Assembly: GCA_934565855.1 (NCBI GenBank) | Contig: CAKTIO010000007.1 | Location: 62,001-126,000, forward strand | DNA: 64,000 bases | Source of the DNA: an uncultured Dysosmobacter sp. | GTDB lineage: Bacteria; Bacillota; Clostridia; Oscillospirales; Oscillospiraceae | Direction: 5' to 3' | In this document: positions 26,257 to 33,455 of the stretch, piece by piece | Layout: each line of letters opens with the position of its first letter | Numbering within the stretch: the stretch's first letter is position 1 | Notes under the pieces: model-generated | Seen by the model: the letters and a program-made list of their open reading frames with translations, nothing else | What the model was told of the DNA's origin: nothing | Database searches by the model: none | Translations under genes and position numbers: made by a program

Positions 26257-27402
26257 TTACGGACGAACAGCCTCACGCAGGGCTTCCACAGCGCCGGTGG
26301 TGTCGCCAATGGCGGTGGGAACGGTCACGTCGCCGTCCAGAATGGACTGCTGAGCGGCTTCCACGGCAGCCTTGGTCTCATCAGAGGCGTACTTGTCGAA
26401 GTTCTTGTCGGTCACGATGCCAACGCCGCCCTCGGCAATGCCCAGCAGGATGTTCTGACCGAACAGGTCCTCACCGGCATCCCACTGGTCGAAGAACCAC
26501 ACCAGAGAGTTGCCGATGTTCTTCAGACCGGAGGTCAGGGTGATGGCAGCCAGGTCGGAGGAGAAGGTCAGCTCCTGGTCGGAGTCCACGCCCAGGAACC
26601 ATGCCTTGCCGCTTTCCAGAGCGGCCTCCGCAGCGCCGTTGCCGGCGTTGCCGGCGCAGCCCCAGATGATGTCGCACTTGTTGTCATTGATCATGGACAG
26701 ACCGTATTCCTTGGCGATGGCGGTGTCCACATAGTCGTTGGTGTAGCGGGTGTCCACCTTGATGTCGGGGTTCACGCTCTGTGCGCCCAGAATGTAGCCG
26801 TACAGGAAGTCGTTGATAACGGGGCTGTCCACGCCGCCGACGAAGCCGATCACAGCGTCCTCATTGATGTTGGGCACATTGGTGTCGGTGGTCATGCAGG
26901 CAGCATACACGCCCATGAGATAGCCCAGGTCATTCTGCTTGTAGTTGATGTTTACCACGTTGGGCTGGTTGGACTCAGAATCATAGATCAGGTACTTCTG
27001 GTCGGGATACTGCTCAGCGACCTCGTTCAGATAATCGGGCATCTGATAGGTGCCGCAGACGATCAGGTCGTACTCGCCGGAGTCAGACACCTCGTACAGG
27101 GTGGACAGCCAGGTGGGCTGGTCCTCGTCGGTGCCGCCCATCTCAATGGTGGTCAGGGTGATGCGGCCGTCCGCCTTCAGCTGCTCCAGACCGGACTCGG
27201 CGGAGTCAAAGAAGGACTTGTCGCCCAGATTGCCGTTGACCAGGTTGCAGACGTTGTAGGTCTTGCCGCCCTCAGCCGCGCTGCCGGATGCCGCTGCGCT
27301 GCCAGAGGCTGCGCTGCTGCCGGAGGAGCTGCCGGAAGAACCGCAGGCAGCCAGAGATGCTGTCAGGGTCAGGGCAAGAGCCAGAGAAAGAAACTTCTTC
27401 AT
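26257..27402 (-). CDS. BMP-family substrate-binding lipoprotein (nucleoside importer 2)
   Basis: Surface lipoprotein of 381 residues. The signal peptide MKKFLSLALALTLTASLAAC gives the lipidated Cys20, followed by a Ser/Gly/Ala linker and the BMP binding fold with LGDKSFFDSAESG. It differs from the importer 1 protein in the substrate-facing motif (GDKSFFDS against DDGSFNQN). AGGAGG lies 7 bases before the ATG at 27402. It is first in the importer 2 operon behind a near-consensus promoter. The likely ligand is a purine or pyrimidine nucleoside; which one is unknown. Confidence 0.93.
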   Translation of the reverse strand: MKKFLSLALALTLTASLAACGSSGSSSGSSAASGSAAASGSAAEGGKTYNVCNLVNGNLGDKSFFDSAESGLEQLKADGRITLTTIEMGGTDEDQPTWLSTLYEVSDSGEYDLIVCGTYQMPDYLNEVAEQYPDQKYLIYDSESNQPNVVNINYKQNDLGYLMGVYAACMTTDTNVPNINEDAVIGFVGGVDSPVINDFLYGYILGAQSVNPDIKVDTRYTNDYVDTAIAKEYGLSMINDNKCDIIWGCAGNAGNGAAEAALESGKAWFLGVDSDQELTFSSDLAAITLTSGLKNIGNSLVWFFDQWDAGEDLFGQNILLGIAEGGVGIVTDKNFDKYASDETKAAVEAAQQSILDGDVTVPTAIGDTTGAVEALREAVRP

Positions 27403-27412
27403 GAAAAAACCT

Positions 27413-27518
27413 CCTGAAAAAATATATCTCACAACCGGGAGCGTGTCCTGCGGGGGAATTGGAAACCACACGGATTATGAGACACGCTAATTGTATTCTG
27501 TTTCTAACAGCTTGTCAA
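27413..27518 (-). promoter_or_regulatory. Promoter and structured leader of nucleoside importer 2
   Basis: TTGACA (27518-27513) and TACAAT (27495-27490) are 17 bases apart on the minus strand, with a CTGTT-AGA-AACAG dyad inside the spacer. The leader holds an 8-base inverted pair AGCGTGTC/GACACGCT (27440-27447 and 27481-27488) and an overlapping TCTCATAA/TTGTGAGA pairing. These may be an operator or RNA structure. No known riboswitch consensus was recognised. Confidence 0.75.
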
Positions 27519-27728
27519 TTTCTACCGGGGGATTTATCTGTTTTGCACGAAAAAAGTGCGGATTTCTTGACTATGAAAACGATTATCCGCCAAAGGAAAG
27601 CGTCCGGCTCTCCGGCGTCCTGCGCGGGGATGCTTTCCGGCACAGCGAAGCCCGCTCTTTGCCGTTTTCACGGAAAACAGAAAAAAGGCGGCTTGCACCG
27701 GCAAGCCGCCTTTAAAGCGTCTCTTTGC
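27519..27728. other. Intergenic stretch, no gene seen
   Basis: This region lies upstream of the importer 2 promoter and downstream of the LysE gene. Apart from the terminator hairpin at 27684-27713 I see no supported gene. Short open frames here lack ribosome-binding sites. Confidence 0.5.
27681..27713 (-). terminator. Terminator downstream of the LysE-family gene
   Basis: Perfect 13-bp stem (27684-27696 with 27701-27713) and a minus-strand T-run (complement of 27681-27686). It is about 110 bases past the LysE stop. Confidence 0.85.
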
Positions 27729-27773
27729 TTGACTTTGACCTCCCTCTGGCGGAGTATACTGCTGTGAAAGGAG
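27729..27773 (+). promoter_or_regulatory. Orphan MerR-type promoter with ribosome-binding site
   Basis: On the plus strand TTGACT (27729-27734) and TATACT (27755-27760) are 20 bases apart, too long for ordinary sigma-A use but the hallmark of MerR-family promoters. The spacer holds a CTCC/GGAG dyad. AAAGGAG follows at 27767-27773. No gene follows on this strand: the LysE gene on the other strand occupies the DNA. Confidence 0.45.
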
Positions 27774-27825
27774 ACGCTTGGAGCCGGAAACCGCCGTTCA
27801 TCAGCAGCCTGCAAAACGGAAATGG

Positions 27826-28443
27826 TTAGCCAAGGAGCATTTGCAGCAAATTGCAGAGCAGCTTGCTTCCGTAGAGAATGATGACGACCCCGCAGATGCG
27901 GTTGAGCCAGGTGAGGACAGACCGGCTGATCCTGCTGCCAAGCAGGTGGACTGCCACCGCAAGGCTGTTGAACCAGAGAAAGCTGGCGGAGGCGAAGCCG
28001 GTGATGAAATACGGGTCGCCGCCCGCGGGCAGAGAAGCGCGGAAGGCACCCAGCATCAGGGTCCCGTCGATCAGGGCCTGCGGATTCAACCATGTTACGA
28101 TGAAGGCAGTCCCTACGATTTTCCAAAGGGGACGGTTTACATCCTTTCCCCCGCTGAGCTCTGCTTTGGAACGGATCAGACCGATACCGATGGAAACGAC
28201 CAGCAGTCCGCCGCCTCCAAGAATGATTTTTTGCAGCCACGGCAAAGCCTCCATCAAAGCGCCTGCGCCGAAAAAGCAGGCAAGCCCCAGAGAGATGTCC
28301 CAGAAGGTCACGATCAGCGAGGTGGCGGCTACCCGTCTCAGCCTTTGGCTCATGGCACTGTTGATCACAAACAGGTTCTGCATGCCGATGGGGATTGCAA
28401 AGGCAAGTCCCAGGGACAGTCCCTGAAGATAAATGGATATCAT
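27826..28443 (-). CDS. LysE/ArgO-family amino acid exporter
   Basis: Membrane exporter of the LysE superfamily, 205 residues with six hydrophobic segments. The N-terminus GLSLGLAFAIPIGMQNLFVIN matches the LysE/ArgO signature, and TWLNPQALIDGTLMLGA is the conserved mid-protein motif. It therefore probably expels arginine, lysine or a similar basic amino acid. I chose the ATG at 28443; GGAGG lies about 12 bases upstream. It is just downstream of a tRNA gene and its terminator, so it probably has its own weak promoter or depends on readthrough. Confidence 0.88.
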   Translation of the reverse strand: MISIYLQGLSLGLAFAIPIGMQNLFVINSAMSQRLRRVAATSLIVTFWDISLGLACFFGAGALMEALPWLQKIILGGGGLLVVSIGIGLIRSKAELSGGKDVNRPLWKIVGTAFIVTWLNPQALIDGTLMLGAFRASLPAGGDPYFITGFASASFLWFNSLAVAVHLLGSRISRSVLTWLNRICGVVIILYGSKLLCNLLQMLLG

Positions 28444-28466
28444 TTTCCGCTGAGACCTCCATTTTA

Positions 28467-28505
28467 CAAAAAAGCCGGAGCAAGCGACAGAAGGCTTACT
28501 CCGGT
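28467..28505 (-). terminator. Terminator of the tRNA-Gly gene
   Basis: A 12-bp stem (28474-28485 with 28494-28505), followed on the minus strand by TTTTTTG. It begins directly after the tRNA 3' end. Confidence 0.88.
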
Positions 28506-28506
28506 G

Positions 28507-28580
28507 TGGAGCGGGTAATGGGAGTCGAACCCACCTATCAACCTTGGGAAGGTCGCATTCTACCGATGAATTATACCCGC
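28507..28580 (-). tRNA. tRNA-Gly (anticodon CCC)
   Basis: The cloverleaf can be drawn by hand. The acceptor stem is GCGGGTA with TACCCGC, the D-arm ATTC-ATCGGTA-GAAT, the anticodon stem CGACC/GGTTG with loop TTCCCAA, and the T-arm GTGGG-TTCGACT-CCCAT. The discriminator is U, followed by an encoded CCA. The anticodon is CCC (28548-28546), reading GGG. Length is 74 with CCA. Confidence 0.95.
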
Positions 28581-28602
28581 GTCTTGCATTGGAACACTGC
28601 GT

Positions 28603-28631
28603 ATTATACCAGAGCTTTTTTGAAATTGCAA
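28603..28631 (-). promoter_or_regulatory. Promoter of tRNA-Gly
   Basis: TTGCAA (28631-28626) and TATAAT (28608-28603) on the minus strand with a 17-base spacer, about 22 bases before the mature tRNA 5' end. Confidence 0.85.
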
Positions 28632-28711
28632 CCGGAAAAACGGCGGATAGAGGCATGAAAGTGGAAATTCTTTTCATAGACTTTAGGCAGAATGGAAAGG
28701 GGTTGAGGGAA

Positions 28712-29833
28712 ATGAAAAAACTGGCGGCTGCCCTTTGCGCGCTGCTGCTGGCAATGGGTTCTGCGCGGGCGGTGGAGGTGGACGCTCCCTCCGCGCTGCT
28801 GATGGAGAAGGAGACGGGCACGGTGCTGTTTGCCAAGCAGGAGCACCAGCAGCTGGAGCCTGCCAGCGTCACCAAGGTGATGACGCTGCTGCTGGTGATG
28901 GAAGCCATTGACTCCGGGCAGCTGTCCTATGAGGACATCGTTACCGGCTCCGCCCACGCCTGTTCGATGGGCGGCAGCCAGATCTGGCTGAAGGAGGGCG
29001 AGCAGCTGTCCGTCAGTGATATGCTGAAGGCGGTGTGCGTGGTGTCCGCCAACGACTGCGCCGTGGCGCTGGCAGAGCATCTGGCAGGCAGCGAGGAAGC
29101 GTTTGTAGAGCGCATGAACCAACGGGCGCAGGAGCTGGGGATGCAGGACACCCACTTCTGCAACGCCACGGGACTGCCTGCTGCCGGACATGTGACCTCC
29201 GCCTATGACATCGCCCTGATGTCCCGGGAGCTGATCCTGCACCATCCGGACCTGCGGCAGTATACCACCATCTGGATGGACACCCTGCGCGGCGGGACCT
29301 CCTCTCTGGTGAATACCAATAAGCTGGTGCGCTTTTACCCCGGAACCACCGGACTGAAAACCGGCTCCACCAGCTCTGCGGGCTACTGCATTTCCGCCAC
29401 GGCGGAAAAGGAGGGCATGGAGCTGATTGCCGTCATCATGAAGGACGCCACCTCCGCCCAGCGGCTGGAGGATGCCCGCCAGCTGCTGAATTACGGCTTT
29501 GCCGCCTACACGCTGGCATCCATCACGCCGAAGGAGGCGCTGCCGCCGGTGCCGGTGCAGCTGGGCATGCAGGCGACGGTGCAGCCAGTGTTGGGGGAGA
29601 GGTCGCTGCTGCTGGAAAAGACCCAGGCGGCGGAGCTGACTCAGGAGGTGGCGCTGTCTCCGCTGGCGGAAGCGCCGGTGCAGAAGGGAGATGTGCTGGG
29701 CAGTCTGACAGTGCGCAGCGGCGATGTGGTGGTGGCGGAGCTGCCGCTGCTGGCGGGCGAAACCGTGGCGCGGCTGACCTGGGGACAGTTGACCTGGCGG
29801 CTGCTGGCACGGATCTGCTTCGCCGCCGCATAA
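28712..29833 (+). CDS. D-alanyl-D-alanine carboxypeptidase (DacF/PBP5-type)
   Basis: Serine-type carboxypeptidase acting on peptidoglycan outside the membrane, 373 residues. A signal peptide (MKKLAAALCALLLAMGSARA) precedes the S11 peptidase domain. The penicillin-binding motifs are SVTK (SxxK), SAN and KTG in GLKTGST. A C-terminal PBP5_C beta domain follows from about residue 270, with a final hydrophobic segment that may anchor it. I chose the ATG at 28712 after GAGGGAA; longer readings would run through the tRNA gene. DacF-like enzymes trim pentapeptides in vegetative growth or sporulation. Confidence 0.93.
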   Translation: MKKLAAALCALLLAMGSARAVEVDAPSALLMEKETGTVLFAKQEHQQLEPASVTKVMTLLLVMEAIDSGQLSYEDIVTGSAHACSMGGSQIWLKEGEQLSVSDMLKAVCVVSANDCAVALAEHLAGSEEAFVERMNQRAQELGMQDTHFCNATGLPAAGHVTSAYDIALMSRELILHHPDLRQYTTIWMDTLRGGTSSLVNTNKLVRFYPGTTGLKTGSTSSAGYCISATAEKEGMELIAVIMKDATSAQRLEDARQLLNYGFAAYTLASITPKEALPPVPVQLGMQATVQPVLGERSLLLEKTQAAELTQEVALSPLAEAPVQKGDVLGSLTVRSGDVVVAELPLLAGETVARLTWGQLTWRLLARICFAAA

Positions 29834-29846
29834 CGGCGGGATATGC

Positions 29847-29875
29847 TTGCCTGCGGGCGGGAGGAATGGTATAAT
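29847..29875 (+). promoter_or_regulatory. Promoter of pgi
   Basis: TTGCCT (29847-29852) and consensus TATAAT (29870-29875), spacer 17, about 40 bases before the pgi start. Confidence 0.8.
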
Positions 29876-29918
29876 TTCCCCAACAACCCCCACCCGGGGA
29901 AGAAAGGACCGTTGCACC

Positions 29919-31265
29919 ATGATCGATGTGAAGCTTTTCCGAATGGATCCCTTTGTTTCAGAGCCGGAGGAGGCGCTGCTGCCTGCCCTGCGGGACGCCC
30001 AGCAGAAGCTGCAGTACGGCACCGGCACCGGCAGGGAGTTTACCGGCTGGGTCCACCTGCCCCGCAGCTATGACCGGGCGGAGTTCGCCCGCATCCAGCA
30101 GGCGGCGGCGCGCATTCAGAGCCACTCCAAGGCGCTGGTGGTCATTGGCATCGGTGGGTCTTACCTGGGGGCGCGGGGCGTCATTGAGTGTCTCTGCTCA
30201 CCCAACTACAACCTGAAGAAAAAGTCCACGCCCAACATCTACTTTGTGGGCAACGGGCTTTCGGCGGATGCTCTGCAGGAGGTTATGGACCTGGTGGACG
30301 GTGAGGATTTCTCCGTGAACGTCATCTCCAAGTCCGGCACCACCACAGAGCCTGCGGTGGCGTTTCGCTTCTTCCGGCAGAAGCTGGTGGAACGGTATGG
30401 CGAGGAGGGCGCCCGCCAGCGGATCTTTGCCACCACGGACCGCGCCCGGGGGGCGCTGAAGTCCTTGGCGGACGCACAGGGCTGGGAGACCTTCGTGGTG
30501 CCGGACAACGTGGGCGGACGCTACTCCGTACTTACGGCGGTGGGGCTGCTGCCCATTGCCGTGTGCGGTGTGGACATCCGGGAGCTGCTGCGGGGCGCGG
30601 TGGAGATGATGGACACCTGTGTGCAGGAGAGCCTGACGGACAATCCGGCGTGGCGCTATGCCGCCGCCCGCTACCGGCTGTACCGGGCGGGAAAATCCGT
30701 GGAGATCCTGGGCTGCTATGAGCCCTCCTTCCGCTTCATGGCGGAGTGGTGGAAGCAGCTGTACGGCGAAAGCGAGGGCAAGGAGGGCAAGGGACTCTTC
30801 CCCGCCAGCGTGGATTTGACAGCGGACCTGCACTCGATGGGACAGTACATTCAGGAGGGACAGCGGCTGATGCTGGAGACAGTGGTGCGGTTCGGACTGT
30901 CGGCAAGCCGGCTGACCGTGCCGCTGGACGTCGAAAACGGCGATGGGCTGAACTTCTTGGCGGGCAAGTCAATGGACGATATCCGGGACTGCGCGGCGGA
31001 GGGAACGCTGCTGGCGCACACGGAGGGCGGCGTCCCCAACCTGATCGTTCAGGCGGGACCCCGGAATGCCCGGACGCTGGGCGAGCTGATCTACTTCTTT
31101 GAGTACGCCTGCGGGCTGTCCGGCTATCTGCTGGGGGTGAATCCCTTTGACCAGCCCGGTGTGGAGGCATATAAAAAGAATATGTTTGCCCTGCTGGGCA
31201 AGCCCGGCTATGAGGACCGTCAGGCGGAGCTGCTGGCTAAGCTGACGGGCAAAAGCGACAACTAA
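29919..31265 (+). CDS. pgi: Glucose-6-phosphate isomerase
   Basis: Glycolytic interconversion of glucose-6-phosphate and fructose-6-phosphate, cytosolic, 448 residues, the short form typical of Firmicutes. Visible signatures: GIGGSYLGARGVIE near residue 80, VISKSGTTTEPAVAFR, VGGRYSVLTAVGLLP, and the C-terminal GGVPNLIVQ and NPFDQPGVEAYKKNMF motifs with the catalytic Lys. I chose the ATG at 29919 after AAAGGACC; an upstream extension is out of family. It has its own promoter and is monocistronic. Confidence 0.96.
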   Translation: MIDVKLFRMDPFVSEPEEALLPALRDAQQKLQYGTGTGREFTGWVHLPRSYDRAEFARIQQAAARIQSHSKALVVIGIGGSYLGARGVIECLCSPNYNLKKKSTPNIYFVGNGLSADALQEVMDLVDGEDFSVNVISKSGTTTEPAVAFRFFRQKLVERYGEEGARQRIFATTDRARGALKSLADAQGWETFVVPDNVGGRYSVLTAVGLLPIAVCGVDIRELLRGAVEMMDTCVQESLTDNPAWRYAAARYRLYRAGKSVEILGCYEPSFRFMAEWWKQLYGESEGKEGKGLFPASVDLTADLHSMGQYIQEGQRLMLETVVRFGLSASRLTVPLDVENGDGLNFLAGKSMDDIRDCAAEGTLLAHTEGGVPNLIVQAGPRNARTLGELIYFFEYACGLSGYLLGVNPFDQPGVEAYKKNMFALLGKPGYEDRQAELLAKLTGKSDN

Positions 31266-31326
31266 CCATATTGTTCAGGCTTTGTCAATCAACATTATGA
31301 ACAAAGTTTAAATTTCCTTTTCTGCA

Positions 31327-31355
31327 TTGTATTTTCCCGGGAACTATGCTATCCT
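31327..31355 (+). promoter_or_regulatory. Promoter of the small P-loop gene
   Basis: TTGTAT (31327-31332) and TATCCT (31350-31355), 17-base spacer, in the AT-rich region upstream of the gene at 31414. Confidence 0.6.
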
Positions 31356-31413
31356 TGAAATACGCAAAACCCCCTTACAGGCAGCAAATACAATTTAGAA
31401 ACAGGAGTGATGT

Positions 31414-31827
31414 ATGATGGTCAGACTGATTATGGGCGTAAAGGGTTCCGGAAAGACCAAGCAACTGATCGAGATGATCAACAATGCGGCGAAGGATGAA
31501 CCCGGCAACGTGGTGTGCATTGAAGCCAACACCAACATGACCTATGATATTCACTATAAAATTCGTCTGATTGACGCCCGTGAATATAAGCTGGACAGCT
31601 ATGACGCCTTCCGCGGCTTCATCAGCGGTCTGTATGCAGGCAACTATGACATCTCTCATGTCTTTATTGATAACCTGTGCAAGATGCTCGGCGTAGAGGT
31701 CGGTCGTGAGACGGAGGAATTCCTGAACTGGCTGGATGTGTTCGGCGAGAAGAACAATATCAAGTTCACCGCCACCATCAGCGCGGATGTCTCCGCCGCA
31801 ACGGACGGTATGAGAAAGTTCCTGTAA
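31414..31827 (+). CDS. Small P-loop protein of unknown function
   Basis: A 137-residue cytosolic protein. Walker A GVKGSGKTKQL lies at the N-terminus, and a plausible Walker B (HVFIDNL) near residue 85. It is too short for a full AAA+ or ABC ATPase and looks like a minimal NTP-binding domain. AGGAG lies six bases before the first ATG; a second ATG follows directly. It is monocistronic, with a promoter and a clean terminator, and its codon use matches the well-expressed housekeeping genes. I do not recognise a named function; a small nucleotide-binding regulator or kinase-like protein is possible. Confidence 0.8.
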   Translation: MMVRLIMGVKGSGKTKQLIEMINNAAKDEPGNVVCIEANTNMTYDIHYKIRLIDAREYKLDSYDAFRGFISGLYAGNYDISHVFIDNLCKMLGVEVGRETEEFLNWLDVFGEKNNIKFTATISADVSAATDGMRKFL

Positions 31828-31851
31828 GGGAAAAGAACCGGATACATCAGA

Positions 31852-31882
31852 AACAGGACGGCTTACGCCGTCCTGTTTTTTC
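31852..31882 (+). terminator. Terminator after the small P-loop gene
   Basis: Perfect 11-bp stem, 31852-31862 with 31867-31877, followed by Ts. Confidence 0.92.
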
Positions 31883-31913
31883 TATATGCTATAATCCAGT
31901 CAGTCGGAGCCGC

Positions 31914-32126
31914 TTATAAACCGATTTCCCGCCGCTCCCGCTCGTGAACAGCAGTCCGCATGGCGGTAAGGGCGGATAGGCTGCAGGCAGCAAGGACTGT
32001 GGTGGAAAATGGCGGAGACATTCCGGGCAGGACCTTATCACAGGGCTGTACGCACAGCGCGGTCCAGCCGGTCAGCACCGCGGCAGTGAGCAATACGGGA
32101 ATGCGGGTGCGGCAGATGGTTTCCAT
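31914..32126 (-). CDS. Possible small membrane protein
   Basis: An open frame of 70 residues with two hydrophobic stretches (VLLTAAVLTGWTALCV and FSTTVLAACSLSALTA) separated by a short loop, then a basic tail HERERREIG. A GGGAGAAGC ribosome-binding site sits six bases before the ATG, which supports expression. It lies between two terminators in a 400-base gap otherwise empty. I do not recognise it; codon statistics over so short a gene cannot decide. Confidence 0.4.
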   Translation of the reverse strand: METICRTRIPVLLTAAVLTGWTALCVQPCDKVLPGMSPPFSTTVLAACSLSALTAMRTAVHERERREIGL

Positions 32127-32166
32127 GAAGCTTCTCCCACTCTCGAATGCATGGGCAGATATTACA

Positions 32167-32200
32167 AAAAAGCCGGAAGGGTATTCCCTTCCGGCTTTTT
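32167..32200. terminator. Terminator of the hydroxyacid dehydrogenase gene
   Basis: A perfect 15-bp stem (32167-32181 with 32186-32200) with A/T arms on both sides, 35 bases past the dehydrogenase stop. It works in both directions. Confidence 0.92.
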
Positions 32201-32234
32201 GTCAGTGATTACGAAATTATCCTGGTATCCGGAA

Positions 32235-33200
32235 TCAGTTCAGCTTGTTGCCGGCGAAAGCGACGGGCTCGCCGTTGACCACCTGAACGATCTCCTCGCA
32301 GGAGGTCATGGTGCAGCGGATCACGGAGTCCTCGGTAGCTGCGCCCATGTGCGGGGTCAGCACGATGTTGTCCATGGTCAGGAAGGGATGGTCTGCGGGC
32401 AGGGGCTCCTGCTCAAACACATCCAGGCCTGCGCCGAACAGCTTGCCCTCCTTCAGGGCGCGGATCAGGTCGGCTTCCACGATCAGGTCGCCGCGGGCGC
32501 AGTTCAGGAAGCTTGCGGTGGGCTTCATCATGGAGAACTGCTCATAGCCGATGGAGTGGCGGGTGGAAGGCAGGGACTGCAGATGAATACTGACGTAATC
32601 ACCCTCGCGCCAGACCTCCTCTGCGGTAGCCTTCAGCTCGATGGGAACCTTCAGGTTCTCGGGCTTGATATAGGGATCATAGCCGATGACCTTCATGCCG
32701 AAGCCGTCGATCAGGATCTTGGCGAAGCACTGGCTGATACGACCGCAGCCGATCAGACCGATGGTGTGACCGGTCAGGTCATGGGTGCCGGTCAGGTCAT
32801 AGCGGACGTTGAAGTTGCCGCCGCGCATCTCGCGGTCCACATAGCGGTAGCGCTGTGCGCACATCAGCAGCAGCATGGTGGCATGCTCAGCCACGGTCTG
32901 CATGTTGCCGGCGGGAGAGTAAACCACCTGGATCTTCTTGCTGGTGGCATAGTCCAGATCAATGTTGTCCAGACCTGCGCCCTGCTTGGCAATGACCTTC
33001 AGGTTGGCGCTGGCGTCCATCATCGCGGGAGTGATCTTGTCCACGCGGCAGAAAATAGCGGTGACCTGGTTGTCCTTGATCTCCTTGATCCAGCCAGCCT
33101 CGTCGTTGCACTGAGAGGTGATGACCTCAAAACCGTGCTCAGCCAGATACTTCTGACCGCATTCGTCCATATGCTTCAGAGTTAAAACCTTGTAGCCCAT
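32235..33200 (-). CDS. D-isomer-specific 2-hydroxyacid dehydrogenase
   Basis: NAD-dependent dehydrogenase of the SerA/hydroxypyruvate reductase family, 321 residues. The catalytic-domain half has KQGAGLDNIDL. The Rossmann half has IGLIGCGRISQCFAKIL, followed by the catalytic Arg (LNCARGDLIV), Glu (DVFEQEPLP) and His (LTPHMGAAT). No ACT or regulatory domain is attached, so it is not the long SerA. Substrate could be 3-phosphoglycerate, hydroxypyruvate or another 2-ketoacid. GGAGGCTTATC precedes the ATG. It is monocistronic with its own promoter and a hairpin-rich 100-base leader. Confidence 0.9.
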   Translation of the reverse strand: MGYKVLTLKHMDECGQKYLAEHGFEVITSQCNDEAGWIKEIKDNQVTAIFCRVDKITPAMMDASANLKVIAKQGAGLDNIDLDYATSKKIQVVYSPAGNMQTVAEHATMLLLMCAQRYRYVDREMRGGNFNVRYDLTGTHDLTGHTIGLIGCGRISQCFAKILIDGFGMKVIGYDPYIKPENLKVPIELKATAEEVWREGDYVSIHLQSLPSTRHSIGYEQFSMMKPTASFLNCARGDLIVEADLIRALKEGKLFGAGLDVFEQEPLPADHPFLTMDNIVLTPHMGAATEDSVIRCTMTSCEEIVQVVNGEPVAFAGNKLN

Positions 33201-33309
33201 GATAAGCCTCCATCAACAGTAATTTGTCCGGTCTCACCGGGAAAATGAAGGTTTGCCTGCAAATCCTGTGATCCGGCAGGAAACCCTCAGGGAAACCTGA
33301 TACATCTTC

Positions 33310-33338
33310 ATTTTAGGGTCTGCGTACCTGGAAGTCAA
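33310..33338 (-). promoter_or_regulatory. Promoter of the 2-hydroxyacid dehydrogenase
   Basis: TTGACT (33338-33333) and TAAAAT (33315-33310) on the minus strand, spacer 17. The leader of about 100 bases can form a hairpin pairing GGTTTCCTGC with GCAGGCAAACC (about 33280-33249). Confidence 0.75.
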
Positions 33339-33455
33339 TTTAATTCCCCAAAAATTATGAATAAAAACTTGCAAATGTTTTTGCCAGATTTCACAGATTC
33401 CGGCAGCTGTCCGCCGAAAGACGAAAATTTTGCAGGAAATTGTCTGTGGAAACCG

